A stretch of DNA of 64,000 nucleotides from Bathynomus jamesi (taxonomy: Eukaryota > Arthropoda > Malacostraca > Isopoda > Cirolanidae): positions 174,501-238,500 of the forward strand of contig JAJOZX010006146.1 of assembly GCA_023014485.1 (NCBI GenBank), written 5' to 3'. The notes beneath the pieces are model-generated. The model was not told where the DNA came from. It was given only the letters and a program-made list of their open reading frames with translations, and searched no databases. A program made the translations under genes and the position numbers. Of this stretch, positions 54,206-64,000 are shown piece by piece; the stretch's first letter is position 1, and each line of letters opens with the position of its first letter.

Positions 54206-56290
54206 TTATTTATAAACAAATTCCATTCTTCTGTTTTTATTCTGAGCGAAAAGGTCTATTACCTTTTCATTGAAATTCTGTGTACTGTTGATCAAATTTT
54301 TCTCTATTGAAATCATTGCAAGAGCATTTAGTCTTTCCTGATTCATAGTGCTCCTTAAGAACGTCTTTATTCTTTTTAATGTTGAATGGCAGCGTTCGGC
54401 CTCGGATGTAGTCATGGGGATGGTCAAAAGAATTTTTATGAGCTTAGCTAGTTCTCCAAGAACATCTACTAGATTATTTTCAGTGATAAATTTCAGCAGA
54501 TCAATTAACCTGTCGTAATTGTGCATATCAGGTCTACTGTAGAAAACTTGTAGTTCAGTAAGAAGCTTTTTTTTTCAATCATGGGATATGCCTCAGTGGT
54601 CACCGTTACCTCTTCCATAGGCATTTTCATATTATAGCTATCGAAGTTTTCCTTGGTAAACAGCTTAGCAGCTACTAATTGTTTGGTAAATGAATACCTC
54701 TCAGCTATGTCAACACATACGCAGTCGCACACTTCCTTTGCTTCAATCATGAGTGTTTTTGAAGGATTTTCACAGTACTCCGAATTTCTTATTTTTAAAA
54801 TGGTATTGTTGAAGTTTGTTATATATTCTTGTACTTTACATGAGTCAATAGCTCGAGATTGCATTTGATTGTAAATGACTTCTACGTGAGGCATTATCTG
54901 ATGAAAAAGTTTCAACCAAAAGATGAACTTTTCGTTATTCAAAACGTGCAAAATTCCTGTTGCTTCTGAAATGGTTTGATCTGCGTTTGCTGTCGACTGT
55001 ATTTCTTCAAGGCATTTTTTAAGGGTTCGAAATTTTCATAGACGCGGTTTACGGTGCGTATATGAAAATTCCATGTAGTAGGGGATGGACGAGGAATGCG
55101 GCTGGCCATATGTTTGCTTAAGATAGAGAGACGAAGTGGTGACCTGGAGAAAAATGTTGGTATAGCCAAGAGTTAGAAAAGAATATTCTTGAATTTCGGG
55201 TAATACTTGCTGCATTTTTCATAATCAGATTCAGTTGGTGGGCATAACAGTGAATGAAGTGTGCATTATTGTAAACTTCTTTAATTTTAGCCCGAACTCC
55301 CCCTTTTTTTCCTTTCATGACATTTGCGCCATCAAATGTCTGAGCAATTAGTTCCTGCTTGTTTCCTTCGAGAAGAATATCTAGCTGATCTAGAATGCAC
55401 TTAGATAGTCCTTCTGCCGTTTGATTTTCCGGAGTAAAGAAACCCCAGAAGCGCTCAAAGACTTCCTCATTCAGCTCGTATCTCAGAACAATAACCATTT
55501 GAGTGTGTTCAGAAACATCAGTTGTGTCATCAGCCATGACCGCCACAAACGAAGCTTCTTTAATTTCTTTTTTTATTTGATTGCGGGATACCTGCAGCAC
55601 ACAGTCAAGAATATCATTCTGAATGGTTTTGGAAACGCCCTTGAAGACTGTGTTGCTTTCTAAATGTTTTTTCAAATCGGTATCTAATTTTGATGCGAAA
55701 TTAATTAATCCCCTGAATACACCTGGATTTGCCGAATCATCTTTTTCATCATGTCCACGTAAAGAAATCTCAAAATTTCCGCAGAATTTAATGCAGTCTA
55801 TTATTTTCGACAATATTTCACGATTTTTGGTAACTTTGTTATTATGTTCGATAATCGAGAGTTTGTAAGCCTCACTAAGTTTTTCTTTGATATTTACCGT
55901 TCCTAAAAGTGACAGGGAAATCACATTATCAATATGCTTCTTTGAACGCTCATGCTTTTCAGTTTTTTCTTTCATTTTGTTTATATTTGTAAAACCACTT
56001 TTTGTCCACGTCAAGTCACCACCGACTAGTAGACACGGGAAACAAAATAATGCATTTTTAACTTTACAACCACAAAGCCAACTTTTTCTTTGGTACCATT
56101 CTGAATTAAAACTATGAATATATTTCTTATTGTTACTTATTCCGGGCTGAGATATTTGAATTTCTGGTGTAGGGCGTCCTTCAGTTTTAATAGCTATTTT
56201 TTCTGAAGAGATAACTGTGAAAAATTACGAGACTGAATTTTACTCACTGTCACCCGACTCACTTCTGGGGCTAGCGCAGCCATGATAATA
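54206..56290 (-). pseudogene. hAT I transposase (TTF finger, DUF4371, hAT dimer), broken
   Basis: A short first exon (MAALAPE, ATG near 56282, donor GTGAGT) is followed by an acceptor TTATCTCTTCAG near 56210. Then come a TTF-type finger (WLCGCKVKNALFCFPCLLVG), a DUF4371-like region and the catalytic ADDTTDVSEHTQMVIVLRYE (56014-55118). A stop follows near 55160. Next are 54951-54505 (VQEYITNFNNTILKIRNSEY) and the dimer domain TIPMTTSEAERCHSTLKRIK (54526-54206). Two frame changes separate the pieces. It is a ZMYM1-like hAT transposase of a different lineage from hAT II. Confidence 0.85.
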
Positions 56291-56862
56291 GAATAGGCGC
56301 CAAGTTAAAATTTCAAAAAACAAAAAGTCACTTGCGAAAAAAATATTCTAAGAAATGAGAGCTATATATTGTAAATAATCCAATTACTATATAATTAACT
56401 TCAATCTCACGACAAAAAATAAATGATAACGAATCATTGATAAATGCAATTCGGAAATTAAATTTCGAATTAGCAAACGATACAGCAACACAACTACCAC
56501 GTCAAACAAACAAATCGGCACTGCTCTGTCCACAGTGCTTTGGATCCTCTTAAACCCGCGATTCTGACTCGCTCTTCGTACGTCTGCCACCGAGATTTCA
56601 AGCGTTTCGAACAAAATCTGGAACTGTTAAGTACGCAGTTCCACGGGAAGGCTGAAGCTACTTTCGTGATTCATTCGTTCGGCATTGAAATAGTTTAAGG
56701 AAAAAAGGATATAATCTGATTTAAAAACTCAAAGTTCATTGAAAAAAAACAATCACAGAGGCTATTTTAAATATTTAAATATAAAGATCATAAGATCATG
56801 GGGGTGCTGCAGTTCCACAGTGCCTACCTGCGAGCCGCTCCTGGTGCTCCTTAGATACGTTT

Positions 56863-59749
56863 TCAGTCAACGCATGGCTGACACTGAACGTTCACACTCA
56901 CAGGTGGTGACTGGAATGACTGGCAGTACCTTGAGTGCAGCACAGATGTTTGAGAATAAGACCTTGTCCATGGAGTGTAAACTAGACTGCACAGAATCTG
57001 GTAAGTCGCAGTTGGCCTGATGGCGAAGCTCCCAGTGGTATTGCCACACATCCAGCTCTGCAGACAGAGTATTGGGACTGGGAAGGTCATCTTGTTAGAT
57101 CTGACAGAACTGCTGGAACTCTGGCTCCATGTGTCTGGCTGTTCTATGATCTTTGCAGGAACACCTAAAATAAATAAACCAGTTGTCAATTTCATGTAAC
57201 AGTAAGAGAGAGTACACATCAGTCCATCAATTTAATTAGCATTCTCAAATTATCCCTATAGCTCAATAATTCCATCACAAACCTGAAAATCCCAGAATGG
57301 TTTTCTGTTGGCCATCTTTGAATCTTGATCCAATATCTGCCAGGAGATGATCCAAGAATCGCAGAGTCACACTGCGACAGAAATAATCCTCCGTAATTTC
57401 TGCAGGGACATTGTTTCTGTTTTTTTGCCGGCCGACTGTCCTGGGCTTTGTCACTGCTATGTCGAGGTCTTCAGCTATTTCCTTTGCAGCCTTGAACCAC
57501 TCAGAATGTTTTGAGTCAACACTGTCTCTGACTGTTTGAAGAAACCCAAGGACCTCACCAACACTGTCATATGCCTTCTTTGTGTCGAGACTCCTCACCT
57601 GCAACTTGACTGTGATACCACGGGTGTATGACAAAACTTTCTGTCACAACAAAAGTGAAGATAAACTGGAATGTTCCAATTTGGTGGAGCATACCACTGG
57701 CCTTTGTTGATGACTCACTGTCCCAGTTATGAGTGACGTTATCCACGATGCACGTCAAGGTTGAAACCACGGCAGGCAGTAGCTCTTCGAATACATCTAG
57801 GGCATCCAAACGCTGGACCCATCTAGTTCGGCAAATATCGGTCAGCTTATGATGATTAGAGGCTGGACACTCCTCCTGAGTGACAAAAACAGAAAGCAAT
57901 AATTTTCAGATTAGATGTATGAAAAAATAAAATAATTTAAAATAAATTTCACAGCATTAAATTCACTATTACAACACACAGCCATTACAATAGAAAATGT
58001 ACTGACTATACCACGAAAAAAACACACCTTGATCTGTTCTTTAAGCAGCAGCTGTCTTTTCGGTGAGAACTTGAAGAAACGCTCCACTTCCTCCAACGTG
58101 CCCATCAACGTTGCGTACTTCTTGTAAAGCACAGGCTTTTACAACACACAGGTTCAATCTGTGAGACTGGCAGTGGACATAGGTGCCTTTGGATACTGCT
58201 GTGCTATCAAAGCTGCTGCACCTTTGACTTGTCCAGCCATATTGCCTGCTCCATCATAGCACTGGCCTCTGCATTTCTTCATATATAAGCCGAGATCACT
58301 AACCACTTACAACAGCAAGTCAGCAATGATTTTGCCAGTGACACCATTCACACATTCAAAGAAACCAACAAACTCTTCACGAATAGAATCTGTGTTGTCA
58401 ACAGAACGCAACACAAGTGAAAGTTGTTCCTTGTTGCTGACATCAGTAGCTTCATCTGCAAGAATGGAGAACAGAGGACTTGTGTTAATCTCCTTCACAA
58501 TTTCGTCTTGAATGTGGGCAGCTGTGACGGAGATCAGTTCATTCTGTATTGTCTTTGATGTATATGTTGCATTCTTGGGAGCTGATTTCAAGTGTTCTTC
58601 GAGGACCACATCACCAGCATCCACGCGGAACTGCAACAGTGCCAAGAAGTTGCCTCTGTTCTTCGAGTCGTCTTCAGCATCTTCATGGTCCCCTCGAATA
58701 GCGAAGTTCTGCCTACCACACAAGATCACAGTCTTCATCATTGATGCTACTTTTTGTTTGTTTGCTGCGACACGTTTGCTGATTGCTGATGAAATAAGTC
58801 GATTCACTAGTTGTGACTTGTTGGACATGATTCTGCGAAAATTATCAGCAAAAAGTGTTGCGTGTTTGTGGAAATCTGACTTGCTATTATGTTCGGCCAA
58901 TTTATTTGTAGCTGTTACCCAGTTGGTCAAAGGTGACTTGTACAGCTTGTCCCACTTGCTGCTGTTGTGGCCACTTACTATACCAAACAGCACACAGGTT
59001 AAACAAAATGCGCCATATTCTGATGGTGAATACACCAGCCAGGGATACATCTTTAGCCATTCTCCATTGAAGAATCGCTTCCTGCCATAATTGTTGGTAC
59101 CTGGAAACTTGTACTTTGCAGGAGGTTGCCAGTGGGAAGTCAAAAGCTCATACTTCTTGTCATCATTCAAATCGCTCACACACTGGTAATACAGGCCGAT
59201 GTCATTCCTGAGGTTTGATGATATTATGTCCTCACCTGAAATTCAAAACAATATTCTTTTTAATTCCAGTCATAAAACCATCAATTTATGATTAGTTTCA
59301 GTATAAATTGTAGAGAACATCTTGTTCAAACTTGTTTTGTACTACATTCATGACAATAAATGAATGGGATATTTTTTTTAGTTAAGAGCAACAATATAAG
59401 AATCAATTCTTACCACATGTCGTGTCTGTGTTCTGTATTTTGCACACTGGATCATCTGCGTCATATCTGATTTCATCAAACTTCCTTTTCTGCAATGGTC
59501 TGTCACCCAAATCATCTAAGATGTCAGTTGAGCAAGAAGGTACTGGTGGTACTTCCCTGAAAAGAATAACCAATAATATGAATAATGATGAGGTGACATT
59601 GTGAGACCCCCAGTAGGAAGGAGTAGAGTTGAATACTGTATATTATTCTACAATTTGACTGATTTTCCAAGCATAAAATAAATCATTGTCTGATCGACTT
59701 ACCGACTGGTATTGAAGAAAGTCCCGATCTTTGCTTGTACCTTCTTCAT
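56863..59749 (-). pseudogene. hAT II transposase (TTF-finger/DUF4371/hAT dimer), spliced, broken
   Basis: The likely first exon is 59749-59703 (MKKVQAKIGTFFNTS, donor GTAAGT). Exon 2 is 59556-59414 (acceptor TTATTCTTTTCAG, donor GTAAGAA) and exon 3 starts at 59235. Exon 3 holds the TTF-type finger (WLVYSPSEYGAFCLTCVLF) and the catalytic start ILADEATDVSNKEQLSLVLR. A TAA at 58307-58309 interrupts it before YMKKCRGQCYDGAGN. Later pieces are ICRTRWVQRLDALDVFEELL (57899-57567), 57634-57275, and the dimer motif PVTTCECERSVSAMR (57049-56867). The end, MRNDRMNSLALMHVHYGRK.., lies at 50524-50372, beyond hAT I. Several frameshifts and one nonsense codon make it inactive. Confidence 0.85.
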
Positions 59750-60100
59750 TTTTCTGTAGACCTCGACGTTCACTCAGATTCAGTTTAGCATATAAAATAT
59801 TATAACACAAAAAATACAAAAGATAGACTTATTCAAAGTGAAATTAGAGCTCCACTGCAAAACACCTGTTATATACAAAGATGGCGCTTGAAAACATTTG
59901 AGAAATTAAAAAGTGTACGGCGCATGCGCGAAGTATAAGTTCCTATGCATTTTCCAGCAGAAATCGAGCAGAGAGTATCGTTTCAAGGCAGTCTCGCTAG
60001 GGGGCGCTATTTAAAAAAAAATCTGACCAGTGCGAAACGATGCCAAAATTTATCTGACCGATGTCTTGGCATCGGTGAGCGCTGGTCTGGATCTGGGCCT
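59750..60100. other. Subterminal region of hAT II
   Basis: The first-exon upstream region and the element's right terminus. No separate gene. It contains GGTCTGGATCTGGGCCTG at the very end. Confidence 0.6.
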
Positions 60101-60101
60101 G

Positions 60102-60683
60102 CTCTGCAGGAAAGGTTATGGCCACCATCTTCTGGGACATGATAGGGGTGATTCTGGTGGACATTATGAAGAAAGGACAAACAATCAACTCAGAGGCATA
60201 TATTGCAGCCTACTGAGACTCCAGAGACGTATAAAGTGAGTTCGACCGGAGAGAAAACTGGAAGACGTCCTTCCTTTGCACGATAAAGCAAGACCACACA
60301 ACAGTTTGCAAACAAGAGAGGCCATCACAAAAATGCTTGACTGTGTTACCCCACGCTCCATACAGCCCGGATCTGGCACCTGCAGACTTCCATTTGTTTG
60401 GGCCAATGAAGGAGGCTATTCGTGGAAGAAAGTTTGAGAGTGACAATGAGGTTGTTGAGGAGATTAAGAGGTGGCTCCAGCGGAACCCAGCGGATTTTTA
60501 CCAGCAAGGAATAAAGGCCCTTGTTTCGAGGTGGGGAAAAGCCGTTGAAAAGGGTGGAGACTATGTGGAAAAATAAAAACTTGTGAAAAAGGTATGTAAC
60601 TACTTGTGTACAAAATTTCTAGAACTTACAAGGAAACTTGGAAAGAAAACAAAAGGTGGGTCAACTATATTGAGTGGCCCTCG
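60102..60683 (+). pseudogene. Mariner downstream of unit 4, right half
   Basis: It resumes with GGAAAGGTTATGGCCACC, continuing the mariner cut at 50250, and ends TATATTGAGTGGCCCTCG. It retains YSPDLAPADFHLFGP and a complete C-terminus (ALVSRWGKAVEKGGDYVEK). A small deletion lies in the catalytic middle near 60330. Confidence 0.9.
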
Positions 60684-60855
60684 GAGATAGCAAAAGTTCT
60701 ACATGAAGGTGTATTGGTATCACCACTGATATATGAGTCAGGACGATTTGTTGGCATGCTATTCACTGTCAAAAGTAAAAAATTTATGTTGCATGTGCTC
60801 ATCATTTGAGACACTTTAATACAAATTTTACAATTTCTATTTTTACTGCGTTCAG

Positions 60856-60957
60856 AGGGGGAATCGCAAGAAGGAAACGAAGGAGAACCGACGGATGGTG
60901 AATATGTGCTAGCGAATACTCTCTATGAGTCTTTGGAATCCAGAATGCAACAACAAG
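60856..60957 (+). CDS. Cytoplasmic exon, unit 5 (102 nt, phase 1-1)
   Basis: It lies between TTTTTACTGCGTTCAG and CAACAAG/GTAAGT and encodes GESQEGNEGEPTDG, then EYVLANTLYESLESRMQQQ. It is the closest to a consensus of the four. No further exon is recognised to the right within the window, so the final coding exon probably lies beyond 64 kb. Confidence 0.65.
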
Positions 60958-61369
60958 GTAAGTATTATTTTTTTTGTTTTAGACCTTCTAAAAAATGGTT
61001 TGAATCGAAAGGGAAAGTCAGTCGAAGTAAATTGTCTGAATCATGTTTTCAAACTTCTCTGATGTTGCGCTATGATTCGCGTCTAGATAACAACAAACTG
61101 GGCCTCAATTCTTCACATAAAAGAGGCTGAACGAGCCAAATCGTTGGAACTTAACTTAACTCCCAATAAGGCATATGTTAACCTGACCTCACTCGTTAGG
61201 TCTGATTATTTTATTTCGCTTACTGTTCAAATACCATTTCTAGAGAATGGTACTTCTTTCAAAAAAAAAGTGAGGCCTATTTTCATAACAGACTATCACA
61301 TTATTTAAAATAAATTATTTAAAAATTTTAGATATTTTCAGCTCAATTTGGAATAGTACTACTTTCTTA

Positions 61370-61403
61370 GAATTAATAATAATAATAATAATCACAATAA
61401 TAA

Positions 61404-61435
<32 letters not shown>

Positions 61436-61915
61436 TACCAGCATATTGAAGACAGCAAATGAATTGAAGTTGAACAAGTATTATACAAGCCAAGCTTAAG
61501 AAAGGAAAATCAGCATAAATTGATAAACTGTGTTGTGAGGTGATTGAATGTGGAGTGGAGGTAGAATGGTGCTAGAGTAGCTGTGGAAGATATTTCAACA
61601 AGCGTGGGAAAGTTGAATGTGTTTCAGGTGATTGGACAAAAGTTATAATTGTACCAATGTATAAGAATAAAGTTGAAAGTAAAAAGGATTCCAGATTATA
61701 AGGTGGAGGATGAACAAGGCGGCTTTAAGAATGTCAGAGGAGGTGTTGCTCAAGTATCAAAAATAAGGAACTAAGTTATACTATAAGAAGATAACGGTGT
61801 ATACTCGTATGTCATTTATGGTTTTGGAGAATAGATATATGATAAAATAAATAGATGTACATTGTGGCAAGTACTTAAGATGTTTGGTGTCATTGTTAAG
61901 TTATTAAAAGCTAGA
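61370..61915 (+). pseudogene. LINE fragment, unit 5, with (AAT)n tract
   Basis: Same fragment as the other units, ending at 61915 where unrelated sequence begins. No mariner is present in this unit. Confidence 0.7.
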
Positions 61916-62093
61916 TTTGGATGAGACTTGGGGGATAGGGGTAACTGAGACTGCGGAAGAACATAGGCTATGTGCCGTCGGCCTCCGAGGTCATCTGAGG
62001 CCGCTGGAGGCCTCTGTATTCCGGTTTGGTTGAAAGATAGTGTCATCATAGGCACGTCATAAAAGATAGTGATATAAAATGGGCGAAGCCCTA

Positions 62094-62148
<55 letters not shown>

Positions 62149-62217
62149 AACATAGGCCATGCGGCGTTGGCTCCGAAATCATATATATATATATATATAT
62201 ACGGTATATATCGAAAC
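61916..62217. repeat. Non-unit sequence with TA microsatellites
   Basis: TA runs at 62095-62145 and 62180-62200, with CCTCCGAGGTCATCTGAGGCC before them. No gene. Confidence 0.6.
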
Positions 62218-62420
62218 CTACAGTAAAATTATTGAATGCCCGGTTAGGTCAACTCTACGCCTTTGACGATTTTTTTGGTTAAGTCGTGATATTTTCGTTA
62301 AAACTAACCTAATTAACCTCACCGGGCATTCTATTACTCTAATCGGGCATTCAGTTGACCTAACCTGGCATTCAATTAACCTAACGGGGCATATATATAT
62401 ATATACACACACACACAATA
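62218..62420. repeat. GCCCGGTTAGGTCAAC-family repeat
   Basis: Repeated GAATGCCCGGTTAGG and inverted CCTAACCGGGCATTC-like motifs flank a degenerate fold-back near 62300. It ends in a TA/CA run. Confidence 0.75.
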
Positions 62421-62735
62421 TATCGTTCAACTTTCACCCTGGCAACGCCGTGTCGCTCCTCTAGTTACTGTGTAAGACTAGTAAACTACATGGAGTTCAA
62501 CGCTGTTCACGATCATATTAATTGTTTATCTTTATGAACAGATACATTACAGTATAATTACCTGTATGTCAATGACTGCACATTCAATTGTCCTTTTGGT
62601 TGGGGAAAATGGTTGGTGGGATGCAAGACGAGTTACGTCCCCGTCCTGCATCCTGCTAACACACAGCTGAATGGCTAAAACTCGTCCAAAAAGAGAAGAG
62701 TGCATGTAAAAAAATTTATAATTACAAAATTATAT
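62421..62735. other. No gene seen
   Basis: No supportable ORF or repeat. Confidence 0.4.
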
Positions 62736-62938
62736 GGATCACCTGAAGATCAGGGCTCCAAGCCTCCATTAGTTAGCCTTATAAGGCTAACTAACGAAAA
62801 TATCACGATTTAACCTAACCAATCGTCAAGGGCGGACAGTTACCCTAGCGATTGGTTAGGTTAAGTCGTGATATTTTCGTTAGTTAGCCTTATAAAGCTA
62901 ACTAAAGAAGGCTGGGGGCCCTGATGTTCAGGTGATCC
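62736..62938. mobile_element. Second palindromic MITE, 203 bp, 8-bp target duplication
   Basis: Same length and ends as the 14.73 kb copy (GGATCACCTGAAGATCAGGG). AATTATAT lies on both sides (62728-62735 and 62939-62946). Two insertions of identical length with different 8-bp duplications prove this is a discrete mobile unit. Confidence 0.95.
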
Positions 62939-63169
62939 AATTATATTATCTAATATCTAATATCTATGCAATATTATCGAATGTCTAATATTTATAACTA
63001 ACCAAAAAGCGAAAGTCAATTAATACATAAAGTATGAATTTAAACTATCATATTATCAAGTTGACAAATTTATGTCTGTCATATGTTGAACTCAGTTGTC
63101 CCCTCTCCAGCCCACTTTCCCCCAGTTGGTACCCCAACTTGGGGAAAGAGGCGAGGAACATTACATATG

Positions 63170-63250
63170 TGGCCAACTGTACATTGTGGCAAGTGCTTAA
63201 AATGTATGGTGTCAGTAGTATAGTGGGAAATGTGAGACAGCAATGGATCA
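63170..63250 (+). pseudogene. Small LINE reverse-transcriptase fragment
   Basis: CTLWQVLKMYGVSSIVGN matches the same segment of the exon-array LINE (QVLKMYGV). It is only about 25 codons. Confidence 0.65.
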
Positions 63251-63254
63251 ATTT

Positions 63255-63348
63255 GAAAATTTCCCCCCCTCACCGTCCTTCATGGCGGTCCTCCACCGTC
63301 CTTCATGGCGGTCCCTCCTTTATGAGGTGTCCTTCATGGTCCTTCAAA

Positions 63349-63379
<31 letters not shown>

Positions 63380-63480
63380 AAAAGGAGGGGGAAAAAAAAG
63401 AGGGAAAAAAATAAAAAATAAATTTAAAAATAAATTTAAAAAAATAAATTTAAAAAATTGAATTTAAAAAATTAAATTTT
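63255..63480. repeat. Low-complexity tract
   Basis: CCGTCCTTCATGGCGGTCC is tandemly repeated (63274-63312), then a long A run, a G/A-rich stretch and AAATTTAAAAATA repeats follow. Open frames are artefacts. Confidence 0.85.
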
Positions 63481-64000
63481 AAAAATGATTCGTCTTCACC
63501 TTCCTTCAAAAAAATTTAAGAAAGGGTTGATCCTGGCCTTCCTCCTTCAAATAAGCTCTTTCATGAGGCAAACAAGAACAAACATGAAAAAACATACATA
63601 CATTCGAGTACTTTCTGTTCAGGCAAGTTCCACCAGATATTAGAAATGAAAACGAATATCTGAAAGGTTTTAATAGGCCTAACGAGTGTGCATCAGCACA
63701 TCGAATTTTCAAATGTTAACAAATTGCGAACAATACATAAATGAAAATCAGAGTGATCATATTTTAAACCGAAAACAAGTTCTTTGTTTAAGATCTGTAT
63801 TATGAAAAATAAAACTAATATTTATTATTTTAATTTAAATAAATTAATTTCTCTCTTTTTTAAAGGAAACTGGCTTATTTTCAAACGAGATGACCTTCAA
63901 ATACAATATATATTCATATCACACGCATATATGTTTATTTACTTTTAAGTATGTAGTTTTCTGTTATTTACATCGATATATTCCATCACATTCACTTTCA
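63481..64000. other. No gene seen
   Basis: AT-rich sequence up to the window edge, no supportable ORF or repeat. Confidence 0.4.

Larger units (their letters stand above)
50525..56843 (-). mobile_element. hAT I: 6.3-kb hAT element nested in hAT II
   Basis: The ends CAGTGGCGGCTCG and, inverted, CAGGAGCGGCTCG are flanked by GTGCTCCT on both sides (50517-50524 and 56844-56851), a perfect 8-bp duplication. About 140 bp of its left end occurs twice (50525 and 53936), with other elements between. Confidence 0.95.
50251..60101 (-). mobile_element. hAT II: ZMYM1-like hAT element splitting the mariner
   Basis: The ends CAGGCCAGGATCCAGACC and, inverted, CAGGCCCAGATCCAGACC interrupt mariner sequence that resumes exactly at 60102. 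CTCTGCAG (or the shorter CTCTG) is found on both sides. Without its own inserted hAT I it would be about 3.5 kb. It carries a spliced minus-strand transposase gene. Confidence 0.9.

Noticed and set aside
54206..59749. Host ZMYM1-like genes
   Set aside because: Both copies lie within hAT termini and target duplications and are broken, so they are transposases, not host genes.

Overview
This window reads as repeat-rich animal nuclear DNA, most likely from an arthropod and possibly a crustacean. That is an inference from the transposon mix, the TA/CA microsatellites, an intron-containing host gene and a dsDNA-virus relic. There are no bacterial operons. Almost every long ORF belongs to a mobile element or an endogenous virus.

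Region 1 (1-8957) is an endogenous virus of the adintovirus/Maverick-Polinton kind. Three genes lie on the minus strand with stop-start overlaps: a minor virion protein cut by the window edge, a small basic core-like protein, and a packaging ATPase. A large protein-primed type-B DNA polymerase gene on the plus strand follows, broken by a stop, several frameshifts and a clean Tc1 insertion. Three more plus-strand genes (7100-8957) are not recognised. A diverged second copy of one of them lies at 17.7-18.0 kb.

Region 2 (9-27 kb) holds minisatellites, LINE pieces, mariner and hAT relics, tRNA-derived SINEs in head-to-head palindromes, and palindromic MITEs with 8-bp target duplications.

Region 3 (27.3-61 kb) appears to be the 3' part of a host gene for a single-pass membrane protein. 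It has a transmembrane exon (27306-27409, phase 1 to 0) and a basic juxtamembrane exon (28259-28295, phase 0 to 1). These are followed by five tandemly duplicated cytoplasmic exons at 29.1, 30.3, 33.0, 48.2 and 60.9 kb. Four are exactly 102 nt, symmetric phase 1-1, open, and keep both splice sites. Each encodes a tail segment with two tyrosines (EYVLANTLYESL type). Each duplicated unit also carries a LINE fragment, and most carry a mariner; the first unit preserves the empty mariner target site.

The introns of that array have been greatly enlarged by nested insertions. One mariner was split by a ZMYM1-like hAT (50251-60101), itself split by a second hAT (50525-56843), which contains further elements. 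Between units 3 and 4 lie a LINE split by a 3.5-kb nearly intact DNA transposon of a family I cannot name with certainty, and a BED-finger hAT split by a Foldback-like element with 9-bp target duplications.

The end of the window (61.9-64 kb) has microsatellites, another palindromic MITE and little else. The most interesting object is the exon array. The unrecognised viral genes and the 39.5-43.0 kb transposon come next.
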